Origin: Betaproteobacteria bacterium
GTDB taxonomy: Bacteria > Pseudomonadota > Gammaproteobacteria > Burkholderiales > Usitatibacteraceae
Reading direction: 5' to 3'
Assembly: GCA_016708825.1 (NCBI GenBank)
Contig: JADJEZ010000004.1
Coordinates: forward strand, 124,001 to 188,000
Length of the DNA: 64,000 nt
In this document: positions 1-7,360 of the stretch, in pieces
Position numbering within the stretch: the first letter of the stretch is position 1
How the letters are laid out: the number at the start of each line of letters is the position of its first letter
Position numbers and translations under genes: made by a program
Notes under the pieces: generated by a model
Databases searched by the model: none
What the model was told of the DNA's origin: nothing
Seen by the model: the letters and a program-made list of their open reading frames with translations, nothing else

Positions 1-632
1 GCTGCAGCAGCGCGATGTTGCCGCTGAAGCCCGTGGACGTGTAGTAGCGGTACTGGACGTCGCCCGAGCGCCTTCGCGTCGAACACCGGCCGGGGCAGGA
101 CACCGGAGATGTCCTCCTTGCCGCCCATGGCCATGCCGAGCACGACGGGCCATTTCACCATCTCGTCGGCGAGGATCTGGTCGTAGTTGAGCGATGCCCT
201 CGCTCCCTTGAGGAACGCGAGGTACTCTGCGTTGTCCTTGAGTTCGTTCTGGGCGACCGCCTCGAAGACAGGGAGCCCGGAACTCGTGTCCGGTTCGGGC
301 AGGGCGATGTCGAAGCCGACGGTGCGCACCTGGTAGCGCTCGAAGAGCTGCTTCACCATCAGCGCGAGCTTGTTGCGCGGCCAGGGGAAGCGCCCCTCGG
401 CGTTCAGGCTTTTCTCGTCGATGTCCAGGATCACGACCCGTGTGTCGCGCGTCTTCGGCAGGAAGAGGCGGATGCGCGCGTCGTAGGCCCAGAGCTCGAG
501 CTGCTGGAGGAAGCGCAGCTCCCGCCACTCCGCCTCGTGGCTCAGGAAGAAGGCGACGACCGCCAGGCCGATGGTGGCGCGGACGATGTCGTTCAGCGTG
601 AACTTCGGGATCCAGCGGGCGTTCAGGGCCAC
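1..632 (-). CDS. CHASE2-domain sensor protein, C-terminal part off the window, frameshifted
   Basis: Reading leftward from a GTG at 632 (an in-frame TAG lies just upstream) gives one hydrophobic segment (about residues 18-34, IGLAVVAFFL) followed by a typical CHASE2 start: WAYDARIRLFLP, then VVILDIDEKSLNAEGRFPWPR and VGFDIALPEPD. CHASE2 is an extracytoplasmic sensing domain normally joined to adenylate/guanylate cyclase, GGDEF or histidine kinase outputs; the output domain lies beyond base 1. Near positions 65-75 the frame jumps by one base: after FDAKALG the sensible continuation, SGDVQYRYYTSTGFSGN, is in another frame. No signalling output can be named. The upstream neighbour on the same strand is a glycosyltransferase. 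Confidence 0.7.
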   Translation of the reverse strand, partial: MALNARWIPKFTLNDIVRATIGLAVVAFFLSHEAEWRELRFLQQLELWAYDARIRLFLPKTRDTRVVILDIDEKSLNAEGRFPWPRNKLALMVKQLFERYQVRTVGFDIALPEPDTSSGLPVFEAVAQNELKDNAEYLAFLKGARASLNYDQILADEMVKWPVVLGMAMGGKEDISGVLPRPVFDAKALGRRPVPLLHVHGLQRQHRAAA

Positions 633-739
633 GGTCTCTCGCTATTCTCGTCGTTCGGGCCGGGGGGGCTGCCGCAGTCGGCGAATGATACACCGGCACG
701 CCCGGAGGGTACCTCGCGCCGGGCTGGAGCCGGGACGCG

Positions 740-1618
740 TCAGGGTCGGGAGGGCCACGCGCGCCGAATCCAGCGCGCGACCGCTCCCGCCAGGCGCGCC
801 GCAGTGCCGGAGAGCGCGGCGGTTGCGCGTTCGCGCCAAATGCGCGGGGGATCCGCATCGAGAAACGCGCGCACGCGGACCTGGAACTCCGGATACCGCT
901 CGTCCACGATGGCCTGCGAGCGATTGCGGATTTCCTGGGCGCCGATGCCGAAGGAGACCTCGCCCTGGTGGAACACGAAGGTGTCGGTGGCCAGCAGATG
1001 CCGCCATCCGGCCCGCGCCGCGCGCATGCAGAAATCGACTTCCTCGCCGTACCCCTTGCCGAAGGCGTCCTCGTCGAAGGCGCCCACCCCGGCGAGGCAG
1101 CGCCGCGAAATGAACATGCAGAAACCTACGGCCGTCGGGATCTCCACGGCTTTGCCCGCGTTCGCCCGGGCGAAGGCGGCGTCGAGCCTTGCGGTGTCCA
1201 CGCCATCGGGCAGGGGATTGGGTCGCGCGAACAGGGGGTAGCTGCAGATCGTGGCGTTGTTGGAAAAAGGTGTCACGGTCCCGGCCCCCGGATCGCGGAC
1301 GCAGTGCGCCGAGATCCTGTCGAGCCAGTCGCCGGCCACCTCGGTGTCGCTGTTGAGCAGCAGCACGTCGCGCTCCGGGTGCAGGCCCATGCCCTCGTTC
1401 ACGGAGGCCACGAAGCCGGCGTTGCGCTCGTGGACCACCAGCGTGATCCGCCCCCGGCCGGCGAGATCGCGCAGCCACGCGGAGAGCTCCGGCTCCGGGC
1501 TCGCGTCGTCGATCACGACGACCTCGTGGGCCGACCGGACCGGGGCCGCGAGGACGCTTTCGAGGCAGCGGCGCGTCTCGGCAAGCCCGCGGTAGGCGGG
1601 AATGATGACGTCGATCAC
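740..1618 (-). CDS. family 2 glycosyltransferase
   Basis: A 292-residue protein starting MIDVIIPAYRG. It has the GT-A nucleotide-sugar fold signatures: the N-terminal VIIPAY strand, VVVIDDASPE (about 33-42), NAGFVASVNEGM, and the metal-binding LLLNSDTEVAGDW (about 87-99). Later come CMFISRRCL and GYGEEVDFCMRA, common in rhamnosyl-type GT2 enzymes that build cell-surface polysaccharides. There is no membrane segment, so it is probably cytoplasmic or membrane-associated. It stands alone, divergent from frdC across about 170 bp and followed by the CHASE2 gene. Sugar donor and acceptor cannot be told from sequence. Confidence 0.82.
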   Translation of the reverse strand: MIDVIIPAYRGLAETRRCLESVLAAPVRSAHEVVVIDDASPEPELSAWLRDLAGRGRITLVVHERNAGFVASVNEGMGLHPERDVLLLNSDTEVAGDWLDRISAHCVRDPGAGTVTPFSNNATICSYPLFARPNPLPDGVDTARLDAAFARANAGKAVEIPTAVGFCMFISRRCLAGVGAFDEDAFGKGYGEEVDFCMRAARAGWRHLLATDTFVFHQGEVSFGIGAQEIRNRSQAIVDERYPEFQVRVRAFLDADPPRIWRERATAALSGTAARLAGAVARWIRRAWPSRP

Positions 1619-1703
1619 GGGGTGTGGTGGAAGAGGGGGTGGGGAATTCTATCGTGGCTCCGGGCCCTCGGCGGCCTGCCGGCGGGCGGGGAGGCTCGCC
1701 GGT

Positions 1704-1717
1704 TTGACCGCTGTCAA
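1704..1717. promoter_or_regulatory. FNR/Crp-like dyad upstream of frdCAB
   Basis: Perfect inverted repeat TTGAC-CGCT-GTCAA centred at 1710.5, 71 bp from the frdC start at 1789. It matches the FNR-family architecture (TTGAT-N4-ATCAA) with four of five bases in each half. Similar dyads precede dcuA and feoA. The family match is established knowledge; function here is inference. Confidence 0.55.
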
Positions 1718-1788
1718 CCGCGCCCCTGCCGGAGAAGGGCAAAGTTGCCGGGTCGCGGCCCGTCTTCCGGGAAGCATGGAGGTCTTGC

Positions 1789-2570
1789 ATGGATTCCGCC
1801 CGTCACGTCATAGCAGGCGTCGGTCTCGCCGACCGGCCCCGCAGAGCCGGTGGCCTGCCCGCATGGACCTGGCCCAGAGCGCCAGCGGGCTCGCCCTGGG
1901 GCTCTTCATGTGGGGCCACATGTTCTTCGTCTCCACCATCCTCATCAGCAAGGACGCGATGTGGGCGGTGACGAAGTTCTTCGAGGGCTACTTCTTCTTC
2001 GGAACGGCCTATCCGGGTGTCGTTTCGGCGGTCGTGGCGGGCGTGCTGGTGCTCGTCATGGTCCACGCCTTCCTCGCGATGCGGAAGTTCCCGGCCAACT
2101 ACCGCCAGTACCGGGCGTTCACCGGGCACCGGGCGCTCATGGGCCACGAGGACACGACGCTCTGGTGGTGGCAGTTCCTCACGGGATTCGCGCTCTTTTT
2201 CCTGGCCGCGGTCCATCTCTACCAGATGCTCATGCATCCCGGCGACATCGGCCCCTACGGCTCCGCGGACCGCGTCTGGTCGGGGCGGTGGTGGCCAATC
2301 TACCTGGTGATGCTCTTCGCGGTCGAGCTGCACGGCGGCATCGGCCTGTACCGGCTTTGCGTGAAGTGGGGCTGGTTCGAGGGCAAGGACCCCGCTGCGA
2401 GCCGGAAGCGCCTGAAGACCGCCAAGTGGGCCCTCACCGTGTTCTTCCTGGTGCTGGGGCTCGCCACGCTGGGCGCGTACATGAAGATCGGCTACGAGCA
2501 TCGCGACCTCGTCGGCGAGCGCCACACGCCCTCGTGGGTGGTCCCCGACCCGAAGGAGAAGGCGCCATGA
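1789..2570 (+). CDS. frdC: fumarate reductase cytochrome b subunit (dihaem, Wolinella type), N-terminus frameshifted
   Basis: Membrane anchor that passes electrons from menaquinol to FrdAB. From the Met at 1863 (MDLAQSASG) the protein aligns, from memory, with Wolinella succinogenes FrdC throughout. It has five hydrophobic segments and the four haem-ligand histidine contexts MWGHMFF, VHAFLAMRKF, VHLYQM and VELHGGIG. The two proton-pathway glutamates (FFEGY and AVELH) are kept. GGAGG at 1778-1782 sits 6 nt before ATG 1789, which opens MDSARHVIAGVG; the conserved SRWPAR before MDL is in the next frame, so one base seems lost near 1830-1850. The alternative is an in-frame ATG at 1776. Its stop overlaps the frdA ATG. 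Confidence 0.85.
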
Positions 2571-4540
2571 AGATCGTCTATACCGACGTGCTGGTCATCG
2601 GCGGCGGGCTCGCGGGCCTTCGGCTCGCCATCGGCGCGAAGCGCCGCGGCCACGACGCCATCATCCTCTCGCTCGTGCCGGCCAAGCGCTCCCACTCCAA
2701 GGCGGCCCAGGGCGGCATGCAGGCCTCGCTCGGCAACGTGGCGAAGGGGCAGGGCGACAACGAGGACATCCACTTCGAGGACACCGTGCGCGGCTCCGAC
2801 TGGGGAGCGGACCAGGAAGTCGTGCGCATGTTCGTGAACACGGCGCCCAAGGCCGTGCGCGAGCTCGCGGCCTGGGGCGTGCCGTGGAGCCGCGTGCGCA
2901 AGGGCGACCGGCAGGTGGTCATCAACGGCCAGAAGGTCACGATCACCGAGCGCGACGAGGCGCACGGCACCGTCGCGCAGCGCGATTTCGGGGGCACCAA
3001 GAAATGGCGCACGTGCTACGTGGCCGATGCCACCGGGCACGCGATGATCACCGCGGTCGCCGACCAGGCCATCGCGGACTCCATCCCGGTACACGAGCGC
3101 AAGGAGGCCCTGGCGCTCATCCACGACGGCGGGCGCTGCCTCGGCGCGGTGGTGCGCGATCTCACGACCGGGGAACTGCTCGCCTACGTGGCCAAGGCCA
3201 CGGCCATCGCCACCGGCGGGGCGGGGCGCCTGTACCGCTCGACCACCAACGCGGTGATCTGCGAGGGCATGGGACACGCGATCGCGCTGGAGACGGGCGC
3301 GGCCGCGCTGGGCAACATGGAGGCGGTGCAGTTCCACCCCACGGCGATCTTCCCGGCCGGCATCCTCGTGACCGAGGGCTGTCGTGGCGACGGCGGCCTC
3401 CTGAAGGACGCGAAAGGCCACCGCTTCATGCCCGACTACGAGCCGGAGAAGAAGGAACTGGCCTCGCGGGACGTGGTGTCGCGCCGCATGGAGGAGCACA
3501 TCAAGAAGGGCAACGGGGCGAAGTCGCGCTTCGGCGAGCACCTCTGGCTCGACATCACGCTGCTGGGCGAGAAGCACATCCACACCAACCTGCGCGAGGT
3601 GTGGGACATCTGCCACTACTTCCTCGGCGTGGACCCGGTGAAGGACTTCATCGCCGTGCGCCCCGCGCAGCACTACACGATGGGCGGCGTGCGCACCACG
3701 CCGACCGGCGAAAGCCCGACGCTGAAGGGGCTGTTCGCCGCAGGCGAGGCCGCCTGCTGGGACATGCACGGCTTCAACCGCCTGGGCGGAAACTCGGTGG
3801 CCGAAACCGTCGTCGCCGGCATGATCGTGGGCGAGTTCATCGCGGATTTCTGCGACCGGGCCGAGAACGCCGCCACGGTGCCGGTGGGCCTGGTGCAGGA
3901 GTTCGTCCAGCGCGAGCAGGCGAAGCTCTCGGCGATCGTCGACCGGAGAAGCGGCGAGGACCCGTCCACGCTCAAGCTCGAGATGCAGGACCTCATGACG
4001 TCCTGCGTGGGGATCTTCCGCACCGGCGCGGAACTGGAAAAGGCGGTCGACGGGCTGCAGAAGCTGCTCGCGCGCAGCCGCAACGTCGGCGTCAAGTCCT
4101 CGGCGCCCGGGCCGAATCCGGAACTGGTCACCGCCTACCGCGTGCAGAAGATGATCAAGCTCGCGCTCACCATCGCCTACGGGGCCTCGGTGCGCACGGA
4201 AAGCCGGGGCGCGCACTTCCGCTCCGATTTCCCGCGCCGCAACGACGCCGAATGGCTCAAGCGAACGCTCGCCACGTGGAAGGGCGATTCGGACACCCTG
4301 CCCACGCTGGACTACGAGCCCCTCGACGTGAAGCGCATGGAGCTTCCGCCGGGCTGGCGCGGCTACGGCGCCAAGGACTACATCGACCATCCGGAGACGC
4401 CGGCGCGCGCGGCACTGGTGGAGGGCGCCAAGGCAACGGCCGCCGACCGCTTCGCGCTGCAGCAATCCCTGATGCCCTACGAACACCTGCTCCCCCCGGT
4501 CCTGCGCGGCCGCAACGAGCGCATCGACGAACCGTTCTGA
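2567..4540 (+). CDS. frdA: fumarate reductase flavoprotein subunit
   Basis: A 657-residue catalytic subunit that reduces fumarate to succinate (or, running in reverse, oxidises succinate). It has an N-terminal dinucleotide fold VLVIGGGLAGLRLA (about 8-21) and RSHSKAAQGGMQASLG with the histidine that covalently holds FAD. Substrate-site signatures are QFHPTAIF, TEGCRGDGG and HYTMGGVRTTP, and FNRLGGNSVAET binds FAD. Its length is almost the same as the roughly 656-residue Wolinella FrdA, longer than the E. coli type. The ATGA overlap with frdC and an 11 bp gap to frdB show a frdCAB operon, the epsilonproteobacterial order. Fumarate reductase is favoured over succinate dehydrogenase by the dihaem FrdC and adjacent dcuA, but direction cannot be proven from sequence. 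Confidence 0.94.
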   Translation: MKIVYTDVLVIGGGLAGLRLAIGAKRRGHDAIILSLVPAKRSHSKAAQGGMQASLGNVAKGQGDNEDIHFEDTVRGSDWGADQEVVRMFVNTAPKAVRELAAWGVPWSRVRKGDRQVVINGQKVTITERDEAHGTVAQRDFGGTKKWRTCYVADATGHAMITAVADQAIADSIPVHERKEALALIHDGGRCLGAVVRDLTTGELLAYVAKATAIATGGAGRLYRSTTNAVICEGMGHAIALETGAAALGNMEAVQFHPTAIFPAGILVTEGCRGDGGLLKDAKGHRFMPDYEPEKKELASRDVVSRRMEEHIKKGNGAKSRFGEHLWLDITLLGEKHIHTNLREVWDICHYFLGVDPVKDFIAVRPAQHYTMGGVRTTPTGESPTLKGLFAAGEAACWDMHGFNRLGGNSVAETVVAGMIVGEFIADFCDRAENAATVPVGLVQEFVQREQAKLSAIVDRRSGEDPSTLKLEMQDLMTSCVGIFRTGAELEKAVDGLQKLLARSRNVGVKSSAPGPNPELVTAYRVQKMIKLALTIAYGASVRTESRGAHFRSDFPRRNDAEWLKRTLATWKGDSDTLPTLDYEPLDVKRMELPPGWRGYGAKDYIDHPETPARAALVEGAKATAADRFALQQSLMPYEHLLPPVLRGRNERIDEPF

Positions 4541-4550
4541 GGAGCCGACG

Positions 4551-5294
4551 ATGGCAGACGGCCAAGCACTCCGCAAGCTCACGATCAGGATCCTGCGCTA
4601 CAACCCGAGGGTTCCGGGCGACGTCCCGCGCCTGCAGGATTACGAGATCGAGGAAGCCGACGGGATGACGCTCTTCATCGCCCTGAACGACATCCGCGAC
4701 CGCCTGGACGGCTCGATCGCCTTCGATTTCGTGTGCCGTGCCGGCATCTGCGGCAGTTGCGCCATGATGATCGACGGTCGCCCGGGCCTCGCGTGCCGCA
4801 CGCTCACGAAGAACCTCGGCGCGGTGATCACGCTCGCGCCGCTGCCGGTCTTCGAGCTGGTCGCCGACCTGTCGGTGGACACGGGCAAGTGGATGCGCGG
4901 CATGAGCGAACGCCTTGAGGCCTGGGTGCACGTGAAGCAGGGCGAGATCGACCTGAAGCGCATCGAGGACCGGATGGACCCGGACCTCGCCGAAGAGATC
5001 TTCGAGCTCGACCGCTGCATCGAGTGTGGCTGCTGCGTGGCCGGCTGCGGCACCGCGCGCATGCGCGATGATTTCGTGGGCGCGGTGGGCCTGAACAAGA
5101 TCGCGCGCTTCCGCCTCGACCCGCGCGACACGCGCACGGACGAGGATTTCTACGAACTGGTCGGCGACGACGATGGCGTGTTCGGCTGCATGTCGCTCCT
5201 CGCCTGCCACGACGTGTGCCCGAAGCAATTGCCGCTGCAGACGCAGATCGCGTTCCTTCGCCGCAAGATGGTCAAGCAGGGCACGCTGGGCTGA
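4551..5294 (+). CDS. frdB: fumarate reductase iron-sulfur subunit
   Basis: A 247-residue electron-transfer subunit linking FrdA flavin to FrdC haems. The ferredoxin domain carries the [2Fe-2S] cysteines in CRAGICGSC and a later GLAC (about 61-82). The C-terminal domain has CIECGCCVAGC for the [4Fe-4S] cluster (about 158-168) and CMSLLACHDVCPKQLP for the [3Fe-4S] and last ligands (about 209-224). All expected cysteines are present. It is the last gene of the operon; a strong hairpin follows at 5303-5325. Confidence 0.95.
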   Translation: MADGQALRKLTIRILRYNPRVPGDVPRLQDYEIEEADGMTLFIALNDIRDRLDGSIAFDFVCRAGICGSCAMMIDGRPGLACRTLTKNLGAVITLAPLPVFELVADLSVDTGKWMRGMSERLEAWVHVKQGEIDLKRIEDRMDPDLAEEIFELDRCIECGCCVAGCGTARMRDDFVGAVGLNKIARFRLDPRDTRTDEDFYELVGDDDGVFGCMSLLACHDVCPKQLPLQTQIAFLRRKMVKQGTLG

Positions 5295-5302
5295 GGGCTC
5301 TT

Positions 5303-5325
5303 GCCCGCGCCTCTTCGGCGCGGGC
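5303..5325 (+). terminator. hairpin after frdB
   Basis: Perfect 9 bp stem GCCCGCGCC / GGCGCGGGC with a TCTTC loop, 9 bp after the frdB stop. A second smaller stem (CGGACCG/CGGTCCG) lies near 5347-5367. No T-run follows, so it may act as an mRNA-stabilising or Rho-assisted element. The rest of the 282 bp gap to dcuA holds no gene, only the dyad at 5485-5498. Confidence 0.5.
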
Positions 5326-5484
5326 CGCTCGCGGCACGGCGTTCGCGGACCGTCGCCTTCGGTCCGTTCTCCCCGGACTCTTCGCCGTTCGTGCCGCTCG
5401 CCGGAGCGCAGGCATGAAGGGGAGCGTGCGCTGACCCGGGTGCGCGGGCATTTCACCAAAGTCCCACGCCGCGCCCGGCCGCCT

Positions 5485-5498
5485 TTGCGCACGGTCAA
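5485..5498. promoter_or_regulatory. FNR-like dyad upstream of dcuA
   Basis: TTGCG-CACG-GTCAA, centred 85 bp before the dcuA ATG. The outer TTG/CAA pair and the GTCAA half match the site upstream of frdC; the left half is weaker. An AT-richer patch (ATGAAAAT, 5518-5525) lies where a -10 element would fall for a class II activator. Confidence 0.4.
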
Positions 5499-5576
5499 GC
5501 GAGCCCTCGGCGGGTCGATGAAAATGGCGCCTACCCAACGATAGCCCCGCGTCGCGGCGGCGAAAGCGATCCCCCC

Positions 5577-6914
5577 ATGGAACTCACCCTGCAACTCGTC
5601 ATCATCCTCGTCTGCCTTTTCTACGGCGCCCGCAAGGGCGGCGTGGCCCTCGGCCTGCTGGGCGGCATCGGCATGGTCCTCATGGTGTTTGCGTTCAAGC
5701 TGCCGCCGGGCAAGCCGCCCGTCGACGTGATGCTCACCATCATCGCGGTGGTGGCCGCCTCCGCCACGCTGCAGGCCTCGGGTGGCCTCGACGTCATGCT
5801 GCAGTTGGCCGAGAAGCTGCTGCGGCGCAATCCCCGGTTCGTGTCGATCCTCGCCCCCTTCACCACCTGCACCCTCACGATCCTGTGCGGGACGGGGCAC
5901 GTCGTCTACACGATGCTGCCGATCATCTACGACGTGGCGATCAAGAACGGCATCCGCCCCGAGCGACCGATGGCCGCCTCGTCGATCGCCAGCCAGATGG
6001 GCATCATCGCGAGCCCGGTCTCGGTCGACGTGGTCTCTCTGGTCGCCTTCCTCGCCAAGGTGCCTGGCGGCGAGCGCTTCGACTTCGTGACGCTGCTCTC
6101 GCTCACCATCCCCTCGACGCTCCTGGGCGTGCTCGCGATCGGCATCTTCAGCTGGTTCCGCGGCAAGGACCTCGACAAGGACGAGGACTTCCAGAAGCTC
6201 ATCGCCGACCCCGAAGCGAAGCAGTACGTCTACGGCGAGACGACGACGCTCCTGGGCGTGAAGCTCTCCGCCTCCCAGTGGACGGCCATGTGGATCTTCC
6301 TGGGCGCCATCGCCGTGGTGGCCTTCCTGGGTGCGAACACTTCGCTGCGGCCGCTCGTGGGCGGCAAGCCGATGTCGATGGTGCTCACGATCCAGATGTT
6401 CATGCTGCTCGCGGGCGCGCTCATCATCATCTTCACGAAGACCAATCCCGGCGACATCGGCAAGAACGAGGTTTTCCGCGCGGGCATGATCGCGGTCGTG
6501 GCCGTGTTCGGGGTGGCGTGGATGGCCGACACCGTGTTCGAGGCGAACCTGCCGGTGGTGAAGGCCGCGCTCTCCGAGATGGTGAAGACCCAGCCCTGGA
6601 CCTACGCGCTCGCCCTGCTGCTCGTCTCCAAGCTCGTGAACTCGCAGGCGGCGGCCATCAGCGCGATGGTGCCCGTTGCGCTCGCCATCGGGGTGCCGCC
6701 GGGCTACGTGGTCGCCTACGCGGCCGCGTGCTACGGCTACTACATCCTGCCGACCTATCCCAGCGACCTCGCCACGATCCAGTTCGACCGCTCGGGCACC
6801 ACGCGCATCGGCAAGTACGTGATCAACCACAGCTTCATCCTGCCGGGGCTCATCGGGGTGATCACCCCCTGCATCGTCGGCTACGCGATGGCGGCGGCGC
6901 GCGGCATGGTCTGA
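5577..6914 (+). CDS. dcuA: anaerobic C4-dicarboxylate transporter, Dcu family
   Basis: A 445-residue inner-membrane carrier with about ten hydrophobic segments. Family signatures include CLFYGARKGGVALGLLGG near the N-terminus, TILCGTGHVVYTMLPIIYDV, MAASSIASQMGIIASPVSV and YYILPTYPSDLATIQFDRSG. DcuA/DcuB proteins exchange fumarate, malate or aspartate for succinate during anaerobic growth. Placement directly after frdCAB makes fumarate/succinate antiport for fumarate respiration the likely role. DcuA and DcuB cannot be firmly separated by eye. ATG 5577 follows a C-rich stretch without a clear ribosome binding site. A perfect palindromic terminator follows the gene. Confidence 0.9.
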   Translation: MELTLQLVIILVCLFYGARKGGVALGLLGGIGMVLMVFAFKLPPGKPPVDVMLTIIAVVAASATLQASGGLDVMLQLAEKLLRRNPRFVSILAPFTTCTLTILCGTGHVVYTMLPIIYDVAIKNGIRPERPMAASSIASQMGIIASPVSVDVVSLVAFLAKVPGGERFDFVTLLSLTIPSTLLGVLAIGIFSWFRGKDLDKDEDFQKLIADPEAKQYVYGETTTLLGVKLSASQWTAMWIFLGAIAVVAFLGANTSLRPLVGGKPMSMVLTIQMFMLLAGALIIIFTKTNPGDIGKNEVFRAGMIAVVAVFGVAWMADTVFEANLPVVKAALSEMVKTQPWTYALALLLVSKLVNSQAAAISAMVPVALAIGVPPGYVVAYAAACYGYYILPTYPSDLATIQFDRSGTTRIGKYVINHSFILPGLIGVITPCIVGYAMAAARGMV

Positions 6915-6933
6915 GGCGCGCCCCGGGCTTTCG

Positions 6934-6963
6934 CGAGCGGGCGGCCCTAGGGCCGCCCGCTCG
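6934..6963 (+). terminator. intrinsic terminator after dcuA
   Basis: Perfect 15+15 bp palindrome with arms CGAGCGGGCGGCCCT and its complement, directly followed by TTTT. It separates dcuA from feoAB. Confidence 0.85.
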
Positions 6964-6977
6964 TTTTCCGCTTCCCC

Positions 6978-6991
6978 TTGCGCGTTCGCAA
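6978..6991. promoter_or_regulatory. FNR-like dyad upstream of feoAB
   Basis: Perfect inverted repeat TTGCG-CGTT-CGCAA centred 72 bp before the feoA ATG. An extended -10 candidate, TGG-TATGCT, lies at 7015-7023. feoAB is a classical FNR target in enterobacteria; the site here shares only the TTG-N8-CAA frame with the consensus. Confidence 0.4.
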
Positions 6992-7056
6992 ATGGTGCAA
7001 TGCCGCATGGCCGGTGGTATGCTGCAAATAGGAATGACTCTCAAGAACAAAGGCCC

Positions 7057-7338
7057 ATGACCGTTCGCCTGCCCCTGTCGGAACTCGCTCCCGGCGACCG
7101 GGGAGTCATAGCCGCGGTGGATGGCCCGGAAGGCCTGCGCAAGCGGCTGGCGGCACTGGGTTTCCGGGCCGGCCGCGCGGTCGTCATGATGCGGCGCGGG
7201 AGCCTGTGTGGGCCCCTCCATGTCCGCCTCGGAACGACCGACGTGGCCTTGCGACCGGCGGAGGCCGCGGGCGTGTCGCTGCGCCCGACGGAGACCGCAG
7301 GCGTGTCGCTGCTCCCGGCGGTGGCGCCGGCGACGTGA
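7057..7338 (+). CDS. feoA: ferrous iron transport protein A
   Basis: A 93-residue SH3-like protein starting MTVRLPLSELAPGDRG, with the FeoA core KRLAALGFRAGRAV and a following beta-strand region (CGPLHVRLGTTDVAL). FeoA is a small cytoplasmic partner that modulates FeoB. The C-terminus holds a short near-repeat (AAGVSLRPTE / TAGVSLLPAV) of unknown meaning. The gene ends 22 bp before feoB. The start is set by homology: Met 7057 begins the SH3 core, while upstream codons in this frame look non-coding. Confidence 0.85.
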   Translation: MTVRLPLSELAPGDRGVIAAVDGPEGLRKRLAALGFRAGRAVVMMRRGSLCGPLHVRLGTTDVALRPAEAAGVSLRPTETAGVSLLPAVAPAT

Positions 7339-7360
7339 TCCGCCGGGCTGGACCGACGAC

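Noticed and set aside
7000..7056. Fur box upstream of feoA
   Set aside because: The stretch GCAAATAGGAATGACTCTC has only weak similarity to the Fur consensus; not enough to list.
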